Part shown: positions 1-10,300 of the stretch, one piece after another
How the letters are laid out: each line of letters begins with the position of its first letter
Numbering within the stretch: the stretch's first letter is position 1
Origin: Hypsibius dujardini
Lineage: Eukaryota > Tardigrada > Eutardigrada > Parachela > Hypsibiidae
Assembly: GCA_001579985.1 (NCBI GenBank)
Contig: LRSR01008901.1
Location: 19,136-83,135, forward strand
Length of the DNA stretch: 64,000 nucleotides
Reading direction: 5' to 3'
The notes under the pieces: generated by a model
The model's input: only the letters and a program-made list of their open reading frames with translations
The model's database searches: none
Told to the model about the DNA's origin: nothing
Made by a program: the position numbers and the translations under genes

Positions 1-242
1 GTAACGTGTAACTGACATTTCGTGACTGTGTAGTCACTCATTTGACGGCTTTTTTTCCATTCTTCGTCAGCGACGCCACGGTTCTCGCCACCACTGAAAC
101 GGTTACATTTGATGGTTGTGGGGAAATTTTCAAACGATTCCGTTGGGATTTGCAAGGAATCATTCAGCACTTTCCCTAATCTAGCAAAGTTTTGCTAGAC
201 CCGGTTCTGTCCGTATACCCAAAACACCTGGGTACCAGAGGG

Positions 243-695
243 TTAAAGCTCATCCTGCAACATAAAGCCCAGAAAGACCCCGCGGATCTGGGGCGCGTCC
301 GGGCCGGCGTCGTAATTGGCCGGTACGAAGGTGATCAACAAAACCGCTAGCTCCGAGGTTCCAACGGGATTTGGACCGTTATTTTCTCGCGGTTTAGTCG
401 TTTCTAGGGTAACAGTGATCGTGGTAGTTGCAGGAGTTGCGGTAGTAGTAGCCTCGGTCACCGATTTATTTCCACGTCCGCTCATGACGTCAATGAGTCG
501 CAGAAGGTCGTACTCGGCGTCGTTAAAAATCCAGCTGTTGCAGCTGATCGTGTTGCACCAGCACTCGATGGAACAGTCGGCGTTCCGTCGGCACGGCGGC
601 TGTGGCACCGGATCGGTTCGGTATAGCCGAGCTAAACGTCTCGGAGCAGCTGCAGAACTCAATCGATAGAGCTTACTGGTAGAGCTAGTACTCAT
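243..695 (-). CDS. hypothetical Cys-rich protein, single open exon
   Basis: An open frame of 150 codons runs from an ATG at 695 down to a stop at 243, in a stretch richer in GC than its surroundings. The first third holds a cluster of six cysteines (about residues 35-52, with CSIECWC and CNSW), followed by a Thr-rich segment (about residues 81-97) and a short hydrophobic run (LAVLLITFV). There is no clear signal peptide. I do not recognise the family. The plus strand is also partly open over 316-669, so strand choice rests on the longer frame and the more protein-like composition. It may be one exon of a longer gene or chance. Confidence 0.35.
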   Translation of the reverse strand: MSTSSTSKLYRLSSAAAPRRLARLYRTDPVPQPPCRRNADCSIECWCNTISCNSWIFNDAEYDLLRLIDVMSGRGNKSVTEATTTATPATTTITVTLETTKPRENNGPNPVGTSELAVLLITFVPANYDAGPDAPQIRGVFLGFMLQDEL

Positions 696-1510
696 GATTA
701 TTAGTTAATAATAATCGGCCTTAATTTTGTAACCAAATTATAATAATTATTACTAGATAAATTAAAAAAAATTAGTATTCAGTAATAAATATGCAGCTGG
801 GTGACCCAGTTGGAAGCTGTATGTCTCCTTCCTCTCTCATCCCCCTTGACCCCTTTTACTTTCATGAATAATAAGTTGACTAATGTCCCTTTCGACGATC
901 ATAACAAAGTTTGGGTAGTTTTGAAAAATCTGATTCGTCCTAAATTTCTAATAATAAAATCGCAAGATTTGGAAATCGGTTGAATGAATCACGAATTCAA
1001 AGCTTCATTTCTGGGGGGGGGGGTAAAAGAAGCCCCCCCCCAAATCTTGCTAATTGGGGCGGGGAAGGAAAAGTTCTCGTACCCGACCACTAAGTTCACT
1101 CCTCTAAATTGAGTGACTCTCAATCAACAATCTACTGTAAGTATAACAGCGATACTCGAAGATGTACAACTTTGGTTCCCCATCAATACATGTACCGGTA
1201 TGTATCATCCCCCCTCCCCCAGTAATTATGCCAAGAGTGACAGTCAGAACAAGATCAGACCAAACCATATCGGACATTAAGAGCCGTTTCTTATTATATA
1301 GATCACTCCTATCCTTTTATGTGTACTTTAGGAAAGATGAAAAGTCTTGTGGATCGAAACAACATTCTTGATGATAGAGTTTCTCGGATGAAACCTTTCA
1401 AATACGGCAAGGATTAAACTTATTCCAATTTTAAAGTTACGCAAATGTCCACTTTTTAATTATTTCAAACTCGTGCTCGTGCCCGCACACCAGTACAATA
1501 AATCATTCAG
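696..1510. other. no gene seen; poly-G/poly-C hairpin
   Basis: AT-rich sequence with no supported exon. Around 1012-1041 a run of about ten G is followed, after a short AAAAGAAG-type loop, by a run of about nine C, which could fold into a hairpin. The stretch at about 1460-1510 is homologous to 45318-45381 and forms the left edge of the duplicated block shared by units 1 and 4. Confidence 0.5.
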
Positions 1511-1512
1511 TA

Positions 1513-1819
1513 AGGATATTCAAAGTTCGCTTTATTTGCAGCGTTTATTTCGCTATTTCAAACTCGCTGATCTCCCTGGTTTTGAAGATAAGCGAGAAAA
1601 GCAGCCCAGGAACTCCTTTTCTCAGTTATCTGCTCGCTAATTCTGGGCATCTGTCTTGTGAGTGGTCCATGTAAGTTGAGATTAACGAAGGAGACACAGG
1701 CTCAGGTAAGTAACGGCGCGTGTCCTTGTATCACCATTGCAAGGGCGTGCAAAACCAGGGAGATTAGCGAGTTTGAAAAGCGAAATAAACGCTGCAAATA
1801 AGCCAACTTTGAATACCCT
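1513..1819. mobile_element. long-TIR MITE, copy A
   Basis: A 307-bp element whose ends are inverted copies of AGGGTATTCAAAGTTCGC followed by further complementary sequence (about 50 bp per arm), flanked by TA on both sides. It has no ORF. Two more copies lie at 28179-28486 and 45382-45688. The TA flanks suggest mobilisation by a Tc1/mariner-type transposase, which is inference. Confidence 0.8.
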
Positions 1820-1984
1820 TAGTGTAAAACAGCTGAGCCATCATTATTATTTATCCAATACAAATTGGTTGGGAATCTACAAAAATGTGTAAGATTAAGG
1901 CCATTTAATGTTTCACAAGTCGTTTTAATGTCACAGACTTTGTGTTAATGTTTTATACTAAAATATTCCCTGAGATACGGTATC

Positions 1985-2165
1985 GGGCTGTCTTCCGAGC
2001 GAATGCACTTACCCTGTCCATCTTAGACTTCACGCTCACATACAAGTAGCAGCCGAGGGCACTGTCCTGGCATACAGACGCAAGTTACGGTTGATTGTTC
2101 CACAGCTGCTGGTACACCGCGCAATCAGACATACCGCCGTCGCACACTTGGTGCCGCGATGATCG
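1985..2165 (-). pseudogene. relic of a Cys-rich (Ly6-like) exon
   Basis: Read on the minus strand from about 2165, the sequence gives a Cys-spaced frame with VCDGGMSDC, a TAA stop, then SVCQDSALGCYLYVSVK, ending at a good donor (GACAGG|GTAAGT) near 2010. The internal stop suggests it is dead. A shorter piece of the same exon is present at 45695-45790, where the matching motif is CQVCNGGMTDD. The family is uncertain; short cysteine spacing is compatible with a three-finger fold. Confidence 0.35.
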
Positions 2166-2169
2166 AAAA

Positions 2170-2410
2170 GTAGTGGTGTTAAAACGTAGACCCATACAAA
2201 GTAACTCCGGCCCCTGACTCCGTACCGTAAAAATATTTTGCTGTTCTCAAACGGTTTCTAATTGAATTCGGGATGGGGTGGGATGAGGGAGAGTTTTGTT
2301 GAAATATATACGCTGCGTTCCACTATACTTGGACCAGAATTGCTATGCGGACTAGATTTACTGTTAAGGCAAAAAAGGTATAGACTGGAACTAATCAGTC
2401 TTACATAAAA
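2170..2410. repeat. duplicated flank shared with unit 4
   Basis: This non-coding stretch is closely similar to 46350-46560, including the shared run around TAACTCCGGCCCCTGA and AATTCGGGATGG. It marks the upstream part of the duplicated unit. No exon is seen in it. Confidence 0.7.
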
Positions 2411-2452
2411 TATATAGACAGACATACAAACAAACAGACAAACAAACAAGTC
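2408..2452. repeat. (CAGA)n-type microsatellite, unit 1
   Basis: A short degenerate tract of CAGA/CAAA tetranucleotides just upstream of the GPCR exon. Homologous, longer tracts lie at 14764-14855 and 46595-46672. Confidence 0.75.
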
Positions 2453-2516
2453 CCCATACTTTACCGTAAGCATATAGTAAGAAGCATGAAATATATTCCT
2501 TCCGTTTTTTTCGCAG

Positions 2517-2988
2517 ATGGAAACTCCTCGTCTTAATCATCCTCAGTTGGTCCATTTCCTTAGCCATCAATCTTCCTATTTACTTCGGCTACGGCGGTCA
2601 GTTCATCCGCGCCATGCCGTTCCGTGACTGCGCCGCCCAGTCCAGCAACCGTACCGGCGTTTACTTCCCAATCTGGCTGACCCTCGGTTCATATTTTCCG
2701 GTCGCAGCGACCACCCTGGTCTACATCACTCTGTTTGTCTGGCTGAGAACACAATCCGCTTGGGTCTCTCACGATGACGTCAGTCTGGACCGTCTTCGGC
2801 AGCATGGTGTGATCCGCCGCCGACTGGTGATCACTCGAATGCTGTGTGTTTTTTGGTTGTGGTACTGCTTGTGCTACCTGCCTAGCACGGTGGCGGTTGT
2901 GCTGTTCCCGCTCTTGACCTGGCGCAACCAAATTTCCCTTCGGCTGTGGGCGAAAGTACTACAACTGAGTGGATACGCGTTCAGTCCA
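2517..2988 (+). CDS. rhodopsin-like GPCR, TM4-TM7 exon (partial gene)
   Basis: One exon with a good acceptor (TTTTTTTCGCAG|A) and donor (AGTCCA|GTAAGC), open for 157 codons. It starts in TM4 (WKLLVLIILSWSISLAINLP), continues through an extracellular loop with Cys (FRDCAAQ), TM5 (LTLGSYFPVAATTLVYITLF), a basic third loop, TM6 (FWLWYCLCYLP, where CYLP stands at the usual CWxP place) and TM7 up to GYAFSP. The donor falls at the same TM7 place as in the minus-strand GPCR at the right end (YAFTP), so the two are relatives, though their upstream splice sites differ. I find no exon for TM1-TM3 in the 2.5 kb upstream and no last exon before RGC-1, so this is probably a gene fragment carried with the duplicated unit. 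Confidence 0.6.
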
Positions 2989-4394
2989 GTAAGCAAACCC
3001 GAGAGAACAACGGCATAAAAAGAAACATAAAAAGAAAAAAATAGCAAAATTAAATGAATAGAATAAAATACATATAATATAAAACCTTCATATGGCTACA
3101 TTAGCTGGGATACCTGAGCAGTATGCGACATACACAGTAACAACAGCAGTATTGTAAACGGACATTATTTTGGGCCAGACAATAATTAAAAAGACGAAAG
3201 AAACAAAAATAAAAAAATAACATAAGTTATAATAAACCTGTTGTAACTCATTTTAAATGTAATTTCTATACATCAGTTTTGGAAAAAACGTAATTCCTGC
3301 AGGAATGTGCACATCTTTGGCCAGAAAAATCGGGATGCTCGATTTGTTAAGAGGAATATTTTTACCACAAGGTTGCAGACTATGCACATGTGGTTTGTGG
3401 TTAAATATTTCCACCTCAAATCAAAGCACGTTTTTATATAGCCTGCAGCCTTGTGGTAACAAAATGCCTCTTGACAAATTAAGCGTCCCGATTTTTCTGA
3501 CCAAAGGTGTACATGCAGAACAGTATTATGATTAAGTTTTACTCTTTTTGCGGTATCCAGATCATCTTTCTGGCGCTTAATGCGGACTATCAACGAGGTG
3601 TCCAAAAGGTTGTCAGCAAATTATGCGGCCAAAGCAGCCAACGGAGTGAAGCCAGTTTTTTAGAGATGCAGCAGCCATGGAAAAAAGCATCGCACAGCCG
3701 GTATTAGAACCAAACAAAGATTATTTTGTGTGCCAACAAAATCGGCTGCTGTTAAAAACTTTTATAAGGTTCTTTCTTTGTTTTGCAGTCCAGATCAGCA
3801 ATCACCGATTACTACTAGTACCAGCTTTCATGTTTTAAGTCGGACATTCACTGATCGTAATACAAATGCCGATCGTTTGGCAATGCCTGTTGGAACGCTA
3901 CAGCAAGCCTGAGCATTGCTAAATAAATAAGTCACCTTTCGCACCAGCCTCTTGCTCTATCTCTCACACGGAATCTGCCAAGGTTGACGAACCCGCATTA
4001 TTGTGGCACCAATAAAAAAAATGCTGACGCACACAGGATTACACCAAGTGGTATACTCACCGTTTAGTCGACGGTGGATGTTATGGAGCTGTATTACTGC
4101 TCAAACAGATGCTTAGCTCATCCGTCATGATTCAGAAGGGAGCTCTTTGGAAATGCTGTGTCAACCGTCCGGTGCATGCGTTTAAAGTAAACATTTAACA
4201 CAAAAACAGGGAAGAATGAACAACTGGAGTGCAATTTAAAAATGTGTCCTTCTGTGGTATTCAATTTCAATTTCAAATATTTTCTGGCGTCGGTGGCTCC
4301 GAAGGTTTTTGGAATTTTTTATAGGTTTCTTTTACATTCGAAATTTTAATGTGTGTTTTCTCGCATTAATGCACACGTGATCCGACCGATCAAT
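2989..4394. other. 5' flank of RGC-1, no exon seen
   Basis: AT-rich. From about 3132 onward it matches the 5' flanks of RGC-2 (15387-17225) and, in part, RGC-3 (36290-36664) and RGC-4 (46680-47560), so it belongs to the duplicated unit and should contain the shared promoter. I cannot pick a TATA box or start site. A three-codon upstream ORF (ATG at 4369, stop TGA) precedes the RGC-1 start in another frame; RGC-3 has an equivalent, RGC-2 and RGC-4 do not. Confidence 0.5.
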
Positions 4395-7300
4395 ATGCAT
4401 ATCTTGTCCTTGCGACACTTTCTTGTTGGGTTATTAATCCCATTAAACAAAACGACAATTGCTGGGAACATTACCCTTATATCGATTACTGCAACCGATG
4501 ACGGACGGAGAGGTTTCTGGTCCACCAACCTAGTTTTTGACGTCGTCACAAATATACTGTTTTATAATCTAACTCACATACCGCTGAGATTTCGCCGCGA
4601 TGGTAACTACAGCGCACTGAAGGACAAGCCTGAATTCAGTCTAGGCCGTAGTCCACTAGTTTCTCCATCCCCAAAGGACTGTGAAACGGGAAGTATTGCC
4701 GACTTTTTCTTCAAGTTTTATTATGACCATCAGGAATTATTCACCGGTCATCTGAAGCAGCAGTTCACGATCGTCACAATCAACGGTAAAGGAAATGGAC
4801 ATACCGTATATTTAAATGACCATGACCCACAAGTGAAATGTGGCTCTGTACTGAATTAAAACACAATTGTTAATACATTTGGATCTAAGGTCAAGAAGTG
4901 GTTATTTTTGTTTTAGACTGCGATGATTCCACGCTTGAAGTTGCAAATTTTATGAGAGGTATGAATTACAAGGGTCTTTCATTTGCACGCGCCCACTTTA
5001 TTCCAACCCGTTCTTCTTTACTCGAACCTCCCCCCCCCAAATTCAACTCATGTTTAGTATGAAGACTCCCACGTTCAATCATCAATTCGATACGTTTTGG
5101 CTAGAATACGAGCGATTCTCAAATAAAATCTAGAAGAATTTCAGCCTATAAAAAGAATTGGTCTACCCATCAAACAAATTCCATTTAACTTGCCCGTTGA
5201 TTGCGTAATCCGACGAAGCCTGATTCGGTATCTGAAACTTGTCATACGACACGATATCTCGTACCAGACATGGGGCACCATAATTTCTCAGTCGCTGACC
5301 GTCCGATAGCACTGATACTAACAATTTTTGATTTAATCCGATTTTTTCGTGAAATTTGTTTAGGGCGAATAAAATTATCATTCTTACAAAGCTTAAAACT
5401 TATGGAAATTTAAATGTGTGATGACATTTTTCAGTTAATTAGCTTGGTCCGTTGGTTGACATTGCAAATAAATCTGAATTTTAGACCTCACTGTTTTCAT
5501 GCCACGCTTCAGTCAATAAAATCTAAAATAACTTGTATTGCAAATACTAGTTGAAATGCCTGTAATGAATTTCTCTTGGATACGATCTGCAACGTATTAT
5601 TGTGTTGGAATATTTTCTTATGAAGCAGATTAACAAAGTTAAATAAACAAAATTAAAATTAAAAATTAAATAAATTGAATTCGATATTAGCCTGAAAATT
5701 TGTTTAATATAGATTACAGATTACATCTGTATATTCAACTTTAAAATCCATAAACTTTTAAACCCTGTACCTTATTATGATGCCATAATAAATGTAAGTC
5801 CCTGTAAAAACCATTTTGTGCTCAGACACAAAGGCATTGCTCGCGCTCTCCGTTCCCATCAGCGACCTCTCTGACATCGATCGCTACCCGACTGTACTGA
5901 ATTTCTTCTCCATGCCGGATGCGTACTTTGTTCACACTGTGGCACTGCTGGCTCAGCGCTTTCGTTGGTCCGGCATCAACATGTTATGCAATATCGAGGG
6001 TGGCTTCGAGCGGAAGCTATGCCAACACTTTGACGAGTTCCTACAAACCAGCGTGGCGAGAAATATGGAAATTCACAAGACCTTCGTCGCACTTAAATAC
6101 GAGGATGAATTGCATGCTAACTTCACAGCTGTGTACCCTCAATTAACAAGCCAACGAGGTGAGTATAAGATCGAAGTTTTACTTCTTAAAAATTGCTTAG
6201 CTTGTCTTCATTTTTTATCAATCTTCTTTGCAAAGAAAGGATTTCTTTTTTGTGTTGTAAAAAAACTTAAGCTGGGCGGACTCTAAAACAATCCGGTCAT
6301 TGGTTCACAGTTATAATGGTATTGCTTGGACCGTCGCTGCTCCGCACCTTTATGATCGGTGCTCACAGCCGGAATATGACTAACGGAGATTACGTATGTA
6401 AAGGTCAATGGCAAACTACTGTACTTTAGTTAATTTGACCTACACAGTAAATGATCATGAGTGGGATGATTTACCCACAGATTTTTTTGGCATTTGGAAT
6501 TCTTGGCATTCCCAGTCAAAACGCATTTTTCTGGAGAAAGAATCAAACCGATGACAAGGTGAAGCAATTCTATTGACCGTTCCTTTACGGGCAACACGTG
6601 AACAATCGCTCGGGCATTAGACCAATCTCAGTGAGCATTTATTATACAATTATGTTTACCCGAAAAATTGTCTAGGAAGCCTTCCTGGCTTTCCGGAGCT
6701 TGCTAATTATTGCAGACAGCGAGGGAGATCACAACGGCCCGCAAGAGGTCAATTGGAAGGTACACGCGGAAATCAAGCGTCGATATAACATCTCGCAGAA
6801 AATTGAAGAGGAGGTACAGTAATACCAAATGGGCAGGCTATCAAGAACTGTGGGTAAAACCCTTGAAATCAGCGGTAGCACCTTATTTCTTTTTGATATT
6901 ATTTAGGACGCAGAAATACCAGTGAAGCAATACGAAATCTTTTCGATTATAGCTTCGGTTTGTATAGTGTATAATCGTGAACGTATTTGTTATGTATTTT
7001 TATGTATGTAATACAAGCTATTTTTGTTTTATATTTTTGATGATACTAACAAGCATTTTTCACAGACGTTAGAACGGACTCGCCACTATCTCGACCGCAT
7101 GACGGTCTCAGACTTTGTGAAGGAGTGCTGCAACCAATCGTATAACCTGACTACCCGACAAGTTTACGTGAATCAGTTTGGTGTCCTTCGGTCACTGATT
7201 GTTGCGAAGCGGCTGGGTCCTTCCGGGCTGTTTGAGGTAAGTATACACCGTAATGTACGATTATTATATCAGGAAACGATTACAGAAGAACCCTCGTTCT

Positions 7301-10300
7301 CACAGTCCGTGATCACTTGCAACCTTGTGACTGGGAATGTTGATCTTTTGGAGACCTTCAATTGGTTTGGTCTTACCACATTGCCCGGCGAGATAGATTA
7401 TTGCGGTCTTAACGGAGAAAAATGTTTAGCTACAAGAGAACCGGGTTGGTAGGAGGGGTAAACCTCAAGTAGTGTCACCTTATTTTTCGTGAAGAGTCTA
7501 TCAGACATCTCCACCATTTAAACTCAGATTATTGTAATTTAATCACAGACCACTTACTTAAAACAATCAAATTGAAGAATCAATTTGAAAATGAAGGGAA
7601 ACTTAATTTCTGATACGGGCGCAGCGGAATTATTGCATTTATTCTGATCTCCAGTCTACTTTCCATGTGAATTTTTATTTTTCAACCTGACATCGAATCT
7701 ACAATATAGCCTCTTGACGAGTACTATTTAACGAAAAACCACATAAAAACGTCTTTCTTGGAGTAAGGACTTTAAATCCTCTGGCACGAACTTGGCCGGT
7801 CGCAAAGCGGCCAAAACCGTTCGTACGCAGGTAGGGTGAGTGGAAGAAATAAAAGTGAGCGACACAACATCCCCTGTGAAGTACCAGTAAAAATCACTAC
7901 TGCACAACAGTAATGAAGGACGATACAGACTCGGTTATCCTTTACACACCAATTTCTGCCTCTCCCAAATCATTGCCACAAAATAAAAAAAACCAAGGAA
8001 TTTATTTCTCGCACTGATTTACTTTTTAAAATCCAAAATCAACGGTCGTCCCTCTATCATCTCAGTTAGGAAAAAAAATATTCAATCCGTTTCACATCGT
8101 TTAAAAACATAAGGTGACATTATTTATGGTTTTCTCCTCGCATTATGTTATCCGCAAATGCGTGACAACGATTGTAATGCATTTTTCCGCTGCCAGAACT
8201 GATCAACATTAGGATACCAATCATTTGCATCATTTTGGTCTTGCTGACGGCTCTGGGCATCTTTTTTGTGCGGTAAAATAGTATTTCAATTAACCCAAAA
8301 GAACACGGAGAGGAGAGAAACATGATATATTGACATTTTCAGACGAATGACGCTGCAAAACCGCCTCGCTCATCTTGTATTGCGAGATATACGGTTGGAA
8401 GAACCGGAAACGTACCGCATGGGCTCGCAGCCGCGAGTGACGAAGCTGTTGGATCAACTTGGGACAGCTGGGTTTTATGGTGAGACACCAGTGTATGTTC
8501 GGGAATTCTCCACGAACACGAGCTTGCAGCGGATCGTACGCAACCTTGCTTTGGTCGACGGACTTGTTGCGGTAATTCATTGTCAATGAGTATCATCGAA
8601 TAAATTATTCATTTTTACGGATTTTATTGGATTTTACGGACTCCAAATCAAGTGCGATGATTAAAAAAGAAACTAATGTCAGTTTAATTTTTTAATTTTT
8701 ATGTACGTTTTTATCATTTTTATTTTTCGAAATTTTTGGAATAATTTTCTGGCATTTGATGGGCCAATTTCTATATTAATAGATATCGCGCGCTCATCAC
8801 CCTTTCATCGCCGACTTTTACGGAATCCATTTTACCCGAGCAACATCCAGCTTAGTTTTCGAACGGCCCTTAAAAGGACCTTTATACTCGGTCATTCGGG
8901 GTAACGAAATGATCTTCGACTTTGACGTCCGCATGCAAATAATGAACGCCATGATCTTGGTAAGTCAACACTTAATTTTTGCTATTTGACACTGGGTCGA
9001 AAAATGGAAGAAGAGACGGAATTTCAACAGGCCCTGCATTTTATCCATACGTCCGATCTGAGCTATCACGGCGCCTTCAGCGACGAGGTCTGCCTCATCA
9101 ACAATCGCTACGTCCTGCGTGTCACTCACGCTGGGTTTCTCCGGCTCTTTAATCTATTTCACGACGAAGGCTCCTTCAGATCATGCTGTAGAACGTCTGC
9201 AAATAAGGCTGCCGTTATCGAGCAATACCGCGGGGACGATATCAGGAACTTGGGCGTGGTTCTCGCAGACATGTTCAACATTGACCCCTACGGTACAAAA
9301 TGTGCAAGTACAGAGGGTCCCTCAACAAAGTGCGGACAGCTTCTTTTAAAACAGCAACAACGAAAAACCAGAGTATCCTGACTATTTTTTTTATAATTGA
9401 GATCGGGAAATAGTTTAACTTTGGTGAAGACGAGTTTGAAAGTAATCCGATATTTATTTGGGGAGAAGCTATTGAAATGGTCTGAGTGGCGTTTTTACAG
9501 CGTCAGGAAAGCTTTCATTTTAAGGCTTATTACATGTTCCAGAGAGTTGCCAATATATTCAACGTTTTTCAGTCACACCTGGCCCGACGTTGCCCGAATC
9601 AATCTCAAAATAACCGCAGATGTATCATTCAATTCAATTAGTCAACAAATAAAGAAAGGAAAGAAATACAACTCTGAAAAGAATGAAACTAAAAAACATT
9701 AGATTTGAACAACAATCATCTTTAATTTTGCAGAACGAGAGTCTCAATCAATAAATCAGAGTGTCTTTTCTTTGCTTAACTTTGCACAACAACAAAAAAC
9801 AATGCTGTTAAAAATCTTCCTATTCACTGAAACAATCAGGGAAAAAATTGCTTAAAACATAACAAGTTGGCAGTTATTCTGATTATTCCACAGGAAGAAA
9901 ATGTTTAAAGTTCCGATCATTATTAAAGCTCCAGGTGTGTTGGTTATATCATCAGTAATTTGGTTTGATTCCGTTCGTAAAAGACTTTTATCAGAGAACA
10001 GGGGCTAGTCTATGTTTTGTAACTGAAAAATTGTGTGAAACTATTGCATCATCATGATAAAAAATTGGCATATCTGAAACTGTCTGCGCTTTGCTGGGGC
10101 ACCCTCTGTAGGGGTTCGTTTGTAGAAACCAAACAGTGCGTTATTCGTACCCCAAGGGGTGTGCCGGAGTGGGGCAAGTCGGCCTATCGCCGTCAGTGAC
10201 CATTTTGAAGTTGCGGAGACTGACCAAAGAAATATAATTTCCAGATCGAGATTGCTCTGATATGGAGAGTATTTCAGAAGCCGACTTTCGGTTCTATTAA

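Noticed and set aside
316-669. Plus-strand ORF of 117 aa
   Set aside because: Lies antisense to the longer 243-695 frame, and its composition is repetitive Val/Arg; treated as a shadow.
2689-2931. Minus-strand ORFs over the two GPCR exons (also 15098-15340)
   Set aside because: Antisense shadows of a recognisable GPCR exon.
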